DNA of 64,000 bases. Origin: Flavobacteriales bacterium (GTDB lineage: Bacteria > Bacteroidota > Bacteroidia > UBA10329). A program made the position numbers and the translations under genes. Under the pieces are notes generated by a model. The model worked only from the letters and a program-made list of their open reading frames with translations, made no database searches and was not told the origin of the DNA. Each line of letters opens with the position of its first letter. Position 1 is the first letter of the stretch. The stretch is taken from the NCBI GenBank assembly GCA_021741155.1, contig JAIOYP010000007.1, positions 1 through 64,000 of the forward strand. Direction: 5' to 3'. Positions 52,066 to 61,123 of the stretch are shown here, piece after piece.

Positions 52066-52446
52066 CTACGGCAACTCTCTCCCCGAATAAAAATGTCTTA
52101 TCACCACCTTTTGCAATTCGCGTTTTAGGATGAGGTCGGTGAGTTGACCTATGGCATTATCAACCTCTTCTTTTCCGAAAAGAATTTGCTTCACTTTATT
52201 CTCATTCAAATCGATACTATAGATGAGATTCCAAAACGTTTCGGCCTGGTTTTCTAGCATGTATTCTATGACGGGAGCAAGTTGGTCTGAAAGTTCTCTG
52301 TAAGCCGTTTCGCCTTCGCCAGAGAAATTCACATCAAAACCATGCAAACGGAAATCCTTATTGATTTGTGCAACTACTTCTTGAAGCAGGGTTACGCTTC
52401 GTTCGTAGCGGTCAAAGTCTGGTTTGGAAAGGGGAAGGTTGTCCAT
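52066..52446 (-). CDS. hypothetical protein, 126 residues
   Basis: A soluble, acidic, mostly helical protein (DFDRYERSVTLLQEVVAQINKDF...VIEYMLENQAETFWNLIYSIDLNENKVKQILFGKEEVDNAIGQLTDLILKRELQKV). I recognise no domain. It is co-directional with the polyprenyl synthase gene, from which a palindromic repeat separates it. Confidence 0.7.
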   Translation of the reverse strand: MDNLPLSKPDFDRYERSVTLLQEVVAQINKDFRLHGFDVNFSGEGETAYRELSDQLAPVIEYMLENQAETFWNLIYSIDLNENKVKQILFGKEEVDNAIGQLTDLILKRELQKVVIRHFYSGRELP

Positions 52447-52458
52447 GTACTCTACGCC

Positions 52459-52491
52459 AAACCTAACAGGTTTTAAAAACCTGTTAGGTTT
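52459..52491. repeat. 33-nt palindrome (family copy 3)
   Basis: AAACCTAACAGGTTTT-A-AAAACCTGTTAGGTTT, perfect arms of 16 bp, in the gap between the polyprenyl synthase and hypothetical genes. Confidence 0.85.
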
Positions 52492-52497
52492 CGTTGG

Positions 52498-53466
52498 TTA
52501 CGATTCGCGATGCATGAGGTTTTCTGAGAAAGCCCGAAGGATTCCAATCCATTCCTTATCGCCTTGCAGCTGATTCAAACTCGAAATTCCCTTGTTGTAA
52601 TAATCCCACATCTGTTCTTCGGCCAACGTTCGTATTCCGAGTCGATTGTAGATTTCCGTTACGGCTTTTACTTTTTCAGATTCTGAATTACTCGCCAGCC
52701 ACTTTTTCAGGGATTCGGCCTCTTCTCCTTTGGCCAATTCCATTGCTTTTAGAAGAAGAAAAGTCTTTTTGCTTGCTATGATATCGCCACCTTTCTGCTT
52801 GCCAACTTTATGGCTTTCTCCATACACATCAAGAATATCGTCTTGCAGCTGAAAGGCGATTCCGGTGTTTAGTCCAAATTGATACAGAAGGTCGGCTTGC
52901 TCAGAATCTGTCTTTGCAATGATGGCTCCAACTTGTAATCCGCCACCTAGAACTACGGCTGTTTTTAGCCGAATCATGTTCAAGTAATCGGCAATTGAAA
53001 CATCTTCTGCCGTTTCAAAATCCATATCCAGCTGCTGACCCTCACAAACCTCAAGTGCTGTTTTGTTAAAAACCTCCAATATCTGTGGCAGAACCGAAGG
53101 GTCTGTTTTGCAAAGCTCTTGATAGGCGAGAATCATCATGGCATCGCCTGAAAGAATTGCGATGTTGCTGTTCCACTTGCTATGAACCGCTGGCTTGCCT
53201 CTTCTGATTGGCGCATTGTCCATAATATCATCGTGCAGCAGGGTAAAATTGTGAAAAACTTCAATTCCTATTGCTGGATGCACCGCCTGAGAAATATCCT
53301 CGCTAAAAACCTTGCACCCCATTAACACCAGCAGCGGGCGCATTCGTTTTCCGCCATTGGAAAGTGTGTACGAAATAGGGTCGTATAGCAGGCTAGGCTG
53401 GTTGGGCAGTTCCAACGTTTCCATAGCCAAATTTACTTGGTCTTGAAGACCTTGAAGGTGCTTCAT
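52498..53466 (-). CDS. polyprenyl (isoprenoid) diphosphate synthase
   Basis: A 322-residue trans-prenyltransferase. GGKRMRPLLVL, the first aspartate-rich motif LLHDDIMDNAPIRRGKP (about 77-93) and the second, QLQDDILDVYG (about 205-215), are intact. It condenses IPP with an allylic diphosphate; product length (C15-C20 or longer) cannot be read safely. Its start abuts the stop of the SDR gene (53467), the last of four tightly packed genes. Confidence 0.95.
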   Translation of the reverse strand: MKHLQGLQDQVNLAMETLELPNQPSLLYDPISYTLSNGGKRMRPLLVLMGCKVFSEDISQAVHPAIGIEVFHNFTLLHDDIMDNAPIRRGKPAVHSKWNSNIAILSGDAMMILAYQELCKTDPSVLPQILEVFNKTALEVCEGQQLDMDFETAEDVSIADYLNMIRLKTAVVLGGGLQVGAIIAKTDSEQADLLYQFGLNTGIAFQLQDDILDVYGESHKVGKQKGGDIIASKKTFLLLKAMELAKGEEAESLKKWLASNSESEKVKAVTEIYNRLGIRTLAEEQMWDYYNKGISSLNQLQGDKEWIGILRAFSENLMHRES

Positions 53467-54432
53467 TTACTCAATCAGCGATATGAACTGACCTTGCTGA
53501 ATAACCATTTCTAGACCTTCTTCAAGTGTGGTTACATCGCGCTTAAGCAGCGTTTTCATTTTGCTTGTATCGGGCAATCTTCGGGTCATATCTCCTTCTT
53601 CCAAGGCAGGGAGATGAATGATGTTTGAACTTGAACCTGTGACTTTGATGATAATCTTGGCCAACTCAAGTACAGAAAGCTCATTTCCGCCACCAATGTT
53701 CACCACATCATTTACATAAAGGTCATTTTTGAAAGCTGCATAACACGCATCAATATTATCTTGAATAAAGCAGAATGTTCGTGTTTGAGAACCATCACCA
53801 TAAATGGTAATGTCTTGATTTTGAAGCGCCATCGATAGAAATCGTGATATCACGAATTCTCTACTTTGCTTTGGTCCATAGGTGTTGAAGAATCGAAAAA
53901 TCGTGTACTCCAATCCAAATTCGCGATGGAATGATTTGAGATATGCTTCGCCCACATTTTTCACAATCGCATAAGGCAATCGCGAATTGAGTGGGGTGGT
54001 TTCTTCGTTCTGCGGAAACTCAACAGGCTCGCCATAAACTTCGGATGAGCTCGAATAAAATACTCGTCTCACCCCTGTATTCTTGCTAAGCTGCAAAAGG
54101 TTGTTGATGCCTGTAATGTCATTCAAAACCATTACAGGATTCTGCAATGTGCGTTTTACGCCTACAACAGCTGCGTAGTGAAAAACGTAATCGAAAGAGT
54201 AGGCATAAAAAACACTCGAAATATCCTTGTAGTCATTTACATCGCATTTGATGAAACGCAGGTTTCCGTGCTCGGCCTCTGGAATTTTCTTATGTGATCC
54301 TGTAAGCAGACTATCAACCACAACCACATAGTTTTCTGGGTCGGCAATCAGCTTTGACACCATGCCACTTCCCACAAATCCCGCTCCTCCTGTAACGAGA
54401 ATTTTATTCTTAATATGTGCTGGATATCTCAT
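53467..54432 (-). CDS. NAD-dependent nucleotide-sugar epimerase/dehydratase (SDR)
   Basis: A 321-residue extended SDR. ILVTGGAGFVGSGM (about 11-24) binds NAD, the catalytic pair is YAIVK (Tyr about 155), and SSSSEVYGEP and FRFFNTYGPKQ are typical of UDP-sugar epimerases and dehydratases. It lies directly downstream of rfbA. The exact sugar is open; UDP-glucose 4-epimerase-like or UDP-glucuronate decarboxylase-like are the nearest types. Confidence 0.9.
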   Translation of the reverse strand: MRYPAHIKNKILVTGGAGFVGSGMVSKLIADPENYVVVVDSLLTGSHKKIPEAEHGNLRFIKCDVNDYKDISSVFYAYSFDYVFHYAAVVGVKRTLQNPVMVLNDITGINNLLQLSKNTGVRRVFYSSSSEVYGEPVEFPQNEETTPLNSRLPYAIVKNVGEAYLKSFHREFGLEYTIFRFFNTYGPKQSREFVISRFLSMALQNQDITIYGDGSQTRTFCFIQDNIDACYAAFKNDLYVNDVVNIGGGNELSVLELAKIIIKVTGSSSNIIHLPALEEGDMTRRLPDTSKMKTLLKRDVTTLEEGLEMVIQQGQFISLIE

Positions 54433-55293
54433 CTATTTCAGCAGTTTCATAAGGTATTCTCCGTAACCGCTTTTTACCAGTGGTTCGGCAATTTTTCGCA
54501 ATTGGTCGGCATTGATAAATTTCTGTCGATAAGCAATCTCTTCAATACAGCCAATGGCCAAACCTTGTCTTTCTTCAATGGTCTGAACATACTGCCCAGC
54601 TTGCATAAGAGATGCGAATGTTCCAGTATCTAACCAAGCTGTTCCCCTGCCTAGCAGACCAACTTTCAGTTTTCCTTCTTTCAGGTAATACTTGTTGATG
54701 TCTGTAATCTCGTATTCGCCTCGTGCACTTGGCTCTAGGTTTTTTGCCACTTCAACCACCGAATTATCGTAGAAATACAATCCTGGCACCGCATAATTTG
54801 ATTTAGGCTGAACTGGTTTTTCTTCAATAGAAACCGCGTTGAATTCCGCATCAAATTCCACCACGCCATATCGTTCTGGATCGCTTACGTGATAGGCGTA
54901 CACTACACCACCTTCTGGGTCGTTGTTCGATTTGAGCAATTGCTCCAGCCCGTGGCCGTAAAAGATATTATCGCCCAATACCAAGGCCACTTTATCATCG
55001 CCAATAAACTCTTCGCCAAGTACAAATGCTTGTGCGAGTCCGTTTGGAATTTCCTGAACTTTGTAGCTGAATTTGCACCCAATTTGTTCTCCAGTTCCGA
55101 ACAAACGCTCAAAGTGCGGCAAATCGTGCGGTGTACTGATGATGAGTATCTCTCGGATTCCGGCCAGCATTAGAACGCTTAGCGGATAATAGACCATGGG
55201 TTTGTTGTAAACTGGCATCAGTTGCTTGCTTACTGCAAGGGTCAACGGGTGCAATCTGGTGCCAGATCCACCAGCCAAAATGATTCCTTTCAT
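54433..55293 (-). CDS. rfbA: glucose-1-phosphate thymidylyltransferase
   Basis: A 286-residue nucleotidyltransferase that makes dTDP-glucose. [42 protein letters not shown] is the RfbA signature, with KYGVVEF-type [30 protein letters not shown] and [11 protein letters not shown]. The rest of the rhamnose pathway (rfbBCD) is not in view. It overlaps the MMPL gene stop by 4 nt. Confidence 0.96.
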   Translation of the reverse strand: MKGIILAGGSGTRLHPLTLAVSKQLMPVYNKPMVYYPLSVLMLAGIREILIISTPHDLPHFERLFGTGEQIGCKFSYKVQEIPNGLAQAFVLGEEFIGDDKVALVLGDNIFYGHGLEQLLKSNNDPEGGVVYAYHVSDPERYGVVEFDAEFNAVSIEEKPVQPKSNYAVPGLYFYDNSVVEVAKNLEPSARGEYEITDINKYYLKEGKLKVGLLGRGTAWLDTGTFASLMQAGQYVQTIEERQGLAIGCIEEIAYRQKFINADQLRKIAEPLVKSGYGEYLMKLLK

Positions 55294-57680
55294 ATAGAGG
55301 GATTTTTAACGCTCAATTCGAGTTTCTTGTCTTCAGATTCGGGAGAATCTTCTTCTACATTTTTCCTGTATTTGTCTGTCATAGACCGCTCTAATGTAAG
55401 TAATAGAGATGGTAGCAGAATCAAATTGGAGAACATTGCCACTAACAGCGTAATTGAAACAAGCATTCCCAAGGCTTTGGTTCCGCCAAAGGTGCTCATG
55501 TTGAAAATGGAGAAGCCAAAAAACAGCACAATGGAAGTGTAAGCCATGCTCAACCCGACCTCGTGCAGTGCAAGAATTACGCTGCGCTTGATGTTTCCAT
55601 TGTTGACCTTCAGTTCTTGACGGTATTTGGCTAGAAAGTGGATGGTATCGTCTACCGATATGCCGAATGCAATACTGAAAACAAGGATGGTTGATGGCTT
55701 GATGGTGATTCCTAAATAACCCATCAGAGCCCCAGTCACAATAAGTGGGATAATGTTTGGGATGAGCGACACCACCACCATGCGCCAAGATTGAAACATG
55801 AATGCCATCAGCATGGCTATAAGTACCACCGCCATGCTTAAACTCACAAACAGATTCTTGACCAAATAATCCGTTCCACGAAGGTAAACCACTGAGGTTC
55901 CAGTCATCAGCGTTTTGTATTTGTCTGGTGCAAATATGCTGTCAATCTTTGGTTGAATCTCGGTTAGTAGCCGGTCCATTTCGTCTGTGCCCACATCCTT
56001 CATCTGAAAGCTGACACGGGTTATCTGTTTCGCACTGTCAATGAAATTGTTGAGTAGCTCGCTTCCTTTTTCTTTTCCGCCAGCATTGTTGGCATAAGAG
56101 AGAATAAACCCACGTTCGCTACCGTTTGGAAGGCTGTACTTAGAAGACATCCCTCCGTAGTATGATTGTTTTAGGGATTTGATTACTTCGACCATACTTA
56201 CGGCTCTCGAAAACTCTGGATAGGCAGAGATGGCATCTTGCAATTTGTCAATTCGCTTGAGTGTAGCAGACGAAAGTGCTTTATCTGGCTTTAGCGCATC
56301 AATCTGAACTTCGAATGGCATTATGCCATTAAAATTCTTTTCAAAGAAGGCAAGGTCGGCAAGCACGGGGCTATCTTCAGGAAAATCATCCACAATACTT
56401 CCGTTGGATGTGATAAGCGTTATGCCGTAAATCCCAACGATAACCAAGGTTGCGAAGAACAGATAGACCCGCGTTCGGTAGGAAAGAACAATTTCTACCA
56501 CCTTAGACACAAAGGCTTTGGAATAATCGCGGTCAAGATGTTTCAAGTGCCGTGCTTTGGGTGCTTTTAAAAAGCTGAAAACGATGGGCACCAGTAGCAG
56601 TGATAGCACGAAGATGAACATGATGGAAGTGGATGCCACTACTCCGAATTCGCGCATAATAGAGCTTTCGACCATCGTAAATGTGGCAAAACCAGCAGCT
56701 GTGGTGGCGTTGGTCAGCAGGGTGGCTTGGCCCACATTTCTTACCACGCGCTGCAGCCCTTTAATCTTGTTTCCATGTGAGCGGTATTCCGTATGGAATT
56801 TATTCAGCAGAAAGATGCAGTTGGCCACTCCAATCACGATAATCAACGGAGGTACCAAACCCGTCAATATGGAAAGCTGAAAGTCGAACACCGAAACAAG
56901 ACCGATGGACCAAATCGTTCCAATTGCCACAACAAGCACTGCCACCATCACCACCTTGAACGAGCGGAAGAAAATATACATGATTAACGTGGTAACCAAC
57001 AGCGCGTAAAGAATGAAAAGAGCCATTTCATCCTTTACCACCTTTGCAAGAATGCTGCGGATATAAGGCATGCCCGAATAGCGCAGATTTGAACCTAGGC
57101 GCTCTTCATATTTCTTTCCTGTTTTAATGATGCGGTCGGTTAAATCAATCCGCTTCTTGCTGTCAAGTACCTTGGCATTCATGGTAATTGCCATCACAGA
57201 TACATGCGATTCCTCATTCCACATCAGCTTGTCGTAAAACTTCAGTTTTACAATCTCTTCTTTGATGGAGTCTAATTCGGCTTGCGTAGCAGGTTTGTCT
57301 TCGCTTATTAACTTAAAATCAAAGCGTTTTAGACTGTCATTTCTAACCAAATGATAGCATCTAGCGGCCGATATCACTTGTTCAACACCATCTAACTGGC
57401 GCATTTCTTCGCCCAAATCGAACCACGCATCATACACATCTTTCCTAAAAAGATGCTCGTTCTCAATGCCAATCACTAGCACATCTCCATCCTCTCCAAA
57501 CTTCTGTTTAAATGCTCTGTAATTGATAAGTGTACTGTCTGTACCAGGCAGTAGCGCGGCAAAATCGTAGCGAATCTTCACCGAAGTGGCCTTGTAGCCC
57601 ATAAAGACAGTAACCAAACCGATAATCACCAAGATGACTATACGGTTTCTAAGAATGATACGAGCAACGGTTTGCCACAT
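55290..57680 (-). CDS. RND/MMPL-family exporter
   Basis: A 796-residue inner-membrane protein with 12 predicted helices in two sets of six (first helix about 10-30, then about 215-380 and 400-420, then about 615-775) and two large periplasmic loops. [30 protein letters not shown] and, in the second half, [15 protein letters not shown] (charged residues of the proton path) fit the MMPL/SSD-type RND group. These proteins often move lipids or hopanoids. It is first in a 4-gene operon with rfbA, the SDR and the prenyl synthase. Confidence 0.92.
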   Translation of the reverse strand: MWQTVARIILRNRIVILVIIGLVTVFMGYKATSVKIRYDFAALLPGTDSTLINYRAFKQKFGEDGDVLVIGIENEHLFRKDVYDAWFDLGEEMRQLDGVEQVISAARCYHLVRNDSLKRFDFKLISEDKPATQAELDSIKEEIVKLKFYDKLMWNEESHVSVMAITMNAKVLDSKKRIDLTDRIIKTGKKYEERLGSNLRYSGMPYIRSILAKVVKDEMALFILYALLVTTLIMYIFFRSFKVVMVAVLVVAIGTIWSIGLVSVFDFQLSILTGLVPPLIIVIGVANCIFLLNKFHTEYRSHGNKIKGLQRVVRNVGQATLLTNATTAAGFATFTMVESSIMREFGVVASTSIMFIFVLSLLLVPIVFSFLKAPKARHLKHLDRDYSKAFVSKVVEIVLSYRTRVYLFFATLVIVGIYGITLITSNGSIVDDFPEDSPVLADLAFFEKNFNGIMPFEVQIDALKPDKALSSATLKRIDKLQDAISAYPEFSRAVSMVEVIKSLKQSYYGGMSSKYSLPNGSERGFILSYANNAGGKEKGSELLNNFIDSAKQITRVSFQMKDVGTDEMDRLLTEIQPKIDSIFAPDKYKTLMTGTSVVYLRGTDYLVKNLFVSLSMAVVLIAMLMAFMFQSWRMVVVSLIPNIIPLIVTGALMGYLGITIKPSTILVFSIAFGISVDDTIHFLAKYRQELKVNNGNIKRSVILALHEVGLSMAYTSIVLFFGFSIFNMSTFGGTKALGMLVSITLLVAMFSNLILLPSLLLTLERSMTDKYRKNVEEDSPESEDKKLELSVKNPSI

Positions 57681-57839
57681 GGCTTCTACTGTAAACAGCT
57701 GTTTGCTTGGTTTTTTGAACGGGCTGCGAAGCTATGAAAATCACGTAGCGTAACCAATGAGAGCCGTGTCGTGGTCAAGACTGAACTGAGCATAGTCATC
57801 TATGGCGGTAATGTCATTTCTGTACATTCGCCTCCCAAC

Positions 57840-58889
57840 ATGAGACACGTAGCCGAAATTCCTTTTACCGATCCCGTTTACGTTCCGAAGGAGAGTTCTT
57901 CCTTCACGCAATTCATGATGAAGTTCATCCGTGATGAACGTGATATCGTGTTCATCCAGCTTATTATTAAAATCCTCCTTGTCATCGTTCCGATGGCGGC
58001 ATTCTTGTACTTCTCAGGAATGTTTAGTTGGTGGTTTGCGCCAGTCTATTTAGGAATCAATTGGGCATTCTTCACTCCTCCGTATATTTTGATGTTGCAT
58101 TGCACCAGCCATAGGCCGCTTTTTAAGCGCGAGTATGACTGGATGAACAAGATTATCCCTTGGTTTCTAGGACCGTTCTTTGGAGAAACACCCGAAACCT
58201 ATTTCGGACATCACATGGGCATGCATCACCCAGAGAATAACCTGCGCGAAGACCTCAGCAGCACCATCGAATATCAGCGCGATAGCTTTGGCGATTTCAT
58301 GAAGTACTTCCTCCGCTTTTTTACCTTGGGAATGATTGATCTGACGAATTATTTCACCCGCAAAAAGCGTTTCAAGTTACGTAGGAACACCGTTTTGGGC
58401 GAGTTGAGTTGGTACACGTTTGTGATTGCCATGAGCTTTGTGAGTTGGCAGGCAACATTGGTGGTTTTCATCATTCCTTTCGTATTCACCCGTTTTATGA
58501 TGATGGCTGGCAACTGGGGACAACACGCCTTTGTGGATGCCGATGCCCCTGCCAATTGCTACCGAAACAGCCTCACCTGCATCGAAGTGGCGTACAATAA
58601 GCAATGTTTTAATGATGGCTACCACATCATTCATCACATCAAACCTGCCATGCATTACACGGATATGGCCAAGGAATTCCGCGAGAACCTTGATTTATAT
58701 GTAAAGGAAAGAGCCATCGTTTTTGAGGGCATCGACTTCTTTATGGTGTGGTTTTTTGCCATGACGCACAATTACAAGGCATTGGCCAAGCGATTTGTGC
58801 GCTTAGATGATTCTTTCAAAACGGAAGAAGAAGTGATTGCGTTTCTGAAAACGCGCTTGGCAAGGTTGCCGGAGGAGAAGTTGGTGTAA
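57840..58889 (+). CDS. membrane fatty acid desaturase
   Basis: A 349-residue di-iron membrane enzyme. The ATG at 57840 is preferred over an upstream GTG, and a -7-like TACATTCG lies at 57823-57830. Three His boxes are seen: HCTSH, GHHMGMHH and HIIHH. Two helical hairpins surround them. It should insert a double bond in an acyl chain of membrane lipid; regiospecificity is unknown. Confidence 0.9.
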   Translation: MRHVAEIPFTDPVYVPKESSSFTQFMMKFIRDERDIVFIQLIIKILLVIVPMAAFLYFSGMFSWWFAPVYLGINWAFFTPPYILMLHCTSHRPLFKREYDWMNKIIPWFLGPFFGETPETYFGHHMGMHHPENNLREDLSSTIEYQRDSFGDFMKYFLRFFTLGMIDLTNYFTRKKRFKLRRNTVLGELSWYTFVIAMSFVSWQATLVVFIIPFVFTRFMMMAGNWGQHAFVDADAPANCYRNSLTCIEVAYNKQCFNDGYHIIHHIKPAMHYTDMAKEFRENLDLYVKERAIVFEGIDFFMVWFFAMTHNYKALAKRFVRLDDSFKTEEEVIAFLKTRLARLPEEKLV

Positions 58890-58906
58890 ATCACCCAATC
58901 AGGGTA

Positions 58907-58937
58907 TTGCCGCCCGCCTTCCGCTCCAATACATTTG
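58907..58937 (+). promoter_or_regulatory. promoter of the small Cys/Lys-rich gene
   Basis: TTG (58907-58909), 20 nt spacer, TACATTTG (58930-58937), 4 nt before the ATG at 58942; nearly full -33/-7 consensus with an almost leaderless start. Confidence 0.75.
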
Positions 58938-58941
58938 AAGC

Positions 58942-59097
58942 ATGCAAAGCACTCCGCAGCCGATTCAAGAAGTTCAAGAGCCAGGGTTCTTGAAATTTCC
59001 GAGCATCGAATTCAAGAAGAAAAAGAAGAAGTGTTGCGAGAAGTACAAGCGCAAAGGCAAGTGCTGTGGTTCGTGTCCGCTGAAGGGTTGCGCCTAA
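58942..59097 (+). CDS. 51-residue Cys/Lys-rich small protein
   Basis: MQSTPQPIQEVQEPGFLKF leads into a lysine run (FKKKKKKCCEKYKRKGK) and a cysteine block ending CCGSCPLKGCA. Six cysteines are packed as CC, CC, C and C in the last 22 residues, a likely metal-binding or disulfide knuckle. A good promoter stands directly in front, and the frame is closed by TAA. Similar CCxKYKxKGKxCxxCP tails are found in small Bacteroidota proteins of unknown role. It is too short for routine gene calling. Confidence 0.72.
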   Translation: MQSTPQPIQEVQEPGFLKFPSIEFKKKKKKCCEKYKRKGKCCGSCPLKGCA

Positions 59098-59127
59098 TCT
59101 CCACTGAGTTTTCCCATCTTTGAAGCC

Positions 59128-60036
59128 ATGAGAGTTCTTCTCGGCTTCGTTTTTCTACTCATTCAAACCCACACCATCATGGCGCAGATTAGCATTGTAA
59201 ACAAAGAAGTAAACGGCCTCACTTTTAAATGCCGCGTGGCTGGAAACCCGACTGATGAACCTGTTATTCTGCTTCACGGTTGGCCCGAAACCTCGCACAT
59301 GTGGATTGGCCTAATGGAGAAACTTTCTGCCGAAGGCTACTATTGCATTGCTCCGGATCAGCGGGGATTTAGCCCACAAGCGCGGCCTGAGAGTGTGAAG
59401 GATTACGACATCCGCTTGTTGGCGGGAGATATTATTGGACTGGCAGATGCGTTTGGCATCGGAAACTTCCAGCTGATTGGGCACGATTGGGGTTCTGCTA
59501 TTGGTTGGGCAGTGGTGGCGCTTCATCCCGCTAGGGTAAAAAGTTGGACTGCTATGAGCGTTCCGCACATCAAGGCATTTAGCGATGCCATTCGGTTTGA
59601 TAAGAAGCAGCAGAAGATGAGTCAATACATGGCGTTTTTCCAATGGCGCGGCATTCCCGAATGGTTTCTATTGAAGAAGGATAGATTGAATCTTCGTAAA
59701 ACATGGAAGAAAAGTTCGCCAGCAGAATTGCAAGATTACTTAGATGTAATGGGAAATAAACCTGCCCTAAAAGCCACGTTGGGTTATTATCGCGCCAACT
59801 ATAAAACCTTGAAAAAAGGCGAAGGTGTTGATGCCTTTGGCGATGTAAAAACACCCACGCTCATGCTTTGGGGAAACAAGGACATCGCCATTGGGCCCGT
59901 TGGCATTGACGGCACGGCTCAGTACATGAAAGGCCCTTACGAGCGCATTGATTTAGCGGCAGGACATTGGCTTATGCAAGAAGCGTTTGAAGCATGTGCT
60001 AAGCCAATCTCTGCCCATCTTGCTAAGTACAGATAG
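59128..60036 (+). CDS. secreted alpha/beta hydrolase, epoxide-hydrolase-like
   Basis: A 302-residue protein with a signal peptide (MRVLLGFVFLLIQTHTIMAQ). HGWPETSHMW and DQRGFSPQARP surround the oxyanion region, GHDWGSAIGW gives an Asp nucleophile (not Ser), LWGNKDIAIG supplies the acid and AAGHWLMQEA the His. HGWPE plus GHDWG is the epoxide hydrolase/haloalkane dehalogenase signature. The next gene overlaps its stop by one base. Confidence 0.9.
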   Translation: MRVLLGFVFLLIQTHTIMAQISIVNKEVNGLTFKCRVAGNPTDEPVILLHGWPETSHMWIGLMEKLSAEGYYCIAPDQRGFSPQARPESVKDYDIRLLAGDIIGLADAFGIGNFQLIGHDWGSAIGWAVVALHPARVKSWTAMSVPHIKAFSDAIRFDKKQQKMSQYMAFFQWRGIPEWFLLKKDRLNLRKTWKKSSPAELQDYLDVMGNKPALKATLGYYRANYKTLKKGEGVDAFGDVKTPTLMLWGNKDIAIGPVGIDGTAQYMKGPYERIDLAAGHWLMQEAFEACAKPISAHLAKYR

Positions 60037-60629
60037 TGCCGTTAATCCAAGACATATCAGTAGGAAAGAACCGTTTGGGGCTGTGGAAGATTGATGGCTC
60101 AGAAATTCGGTTCGAGTCGGAGTTCCCCAACGAGGCCGCGCAGTTGTCTGTGCGCCACCCTCGTACGCAGTTGCAACGCTATGCATCGCGGTTGCTGTTG
60201 GCAGAAATGCTGGGCCAAATGCCCGAAGTTTTGAAGGACGAGCACGGCAAACCGCTTTTACCAAACCACCCGTTTGATGTTTCTATTTCGCACACCGAGG
60301 GCTTTGCCGCCATTCTTTTGGGAACAGGAAAGTTGGGGGTAGATGTGCAGCATTACAAACCAAATGTGCTTAAAGTGCGCGACCGTTTTCTGGACGAAAA
60401 CGAACAGCTATTGGCACAAGACATCGAAACCACCACGCTTTTTTGGGCGGCCAAAGAGGCCATTTACAAGTACAACGCCTTGCCAGGATTGGATTTCAGA
60501 CAGCCCATTACCATCCATTCCATCCAACCAGAAATACTGCCGAGCAGTTTCGTGTATAATGAATTACAAACCAACCTCAGCTTAGGTTGGAAAAAGCTAG
60601 ATGATGCCATGCTGGTTTGGACCATCTAA
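60036..60629 (+). CDS. 4'-phosphopantetheinyl transferase superfamily protein
   Basis: A 197-residue PPTase that loads the phosphopantetheine arm of CoA onto carrier proteins. It starts with GTG in TAGTG, overlapping the upstream stop. DVSISHTEGFAAI, LGVDVQHY (Mg-binding Asp) and LFWAAKEAIYK are the family signature. It could serve a fatty-acid or secondary-metabolite carrier protein. Confidence 0.93.
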   Translation: MPLIQDISVGKNRLGLWKIDGSEIRFESEFPNEAAQLSVRHPRTQLQRYASRLLLAEMLGQMPEVLKDEHGKPLLPNHPFDVSISHTEGFAAILLGTGKLGVDVQHYKPNVLKVRDRFLDENEQLLAQDIETTTLFWAAKEAIYKYNALPGLDFRQPITIHSIQPEILPSSFVYNELQTNLSLGWKKLDDAMLVWTI

Positions 60630-61123
60630 AGCCATAGACAGCCTAATTTCTTTGTCAGAGAGATTAACCAATCGTTGGTGTCTCAATCGCCTCAGTTCAA
60701 TCTCTGTATCAATCTCGAAGGAACCTATATTTCAACCTGCATAGCCTTGGGCGTTGATAAGCCAATTGAAAATCGCTCTGTTGTTTCCGTATTTCCAAAT
60801 CCGAGCAACGGAAGTTTTCAAGTTGCAATGGGCTACTTTGAAGGTGAAAAAACCCAAGTAAACGTTTTTGATGTTGAGGGGCGAGTGGTTTTGCAACGGA
60901 CGTTTTGAAAATACCCCGCACGATTTCCAATTTTCTGGGCTTCCCCAAGGATATTATCTACTGCGGATAGATGGCGGAAAGAGAGCAAAATCACTTCCTG
61001 TTTGTGTACTATATCATTGAAAAATGATTGACACAGTTCGTTGAACAGATTTGATATCTGTATATGAAAGCGGATCATGCTGTACATTTATCTAATTTTA
61101 TACCATAAACCCTGTTATAGACC
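60630..61123. pseudogene. frameshifted C-terminal remnant of a T9SS-secreted protein
   Basis: From about 60684 the frame reads SQSPQFNLCINLEG...IENRSVVSVFPNPSNGSFQVAMGYF...VNVFDVEGRVVLQRTF and meets TGA at 60906. The +1 frame continues ENTPHDFQFSGLPQGYYLLRIDGG...VCVLYH to a TGA at 61018-61020. Together this is a T9SS sorting domain (YPNP-type start and GYYLLRI core) broken by one extra T in TTTT. No secretion signal or passenger domain precedes it (60630-60683 is featureless). It lies just before an intact T9SS protein gene. Confidence 0.75.
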
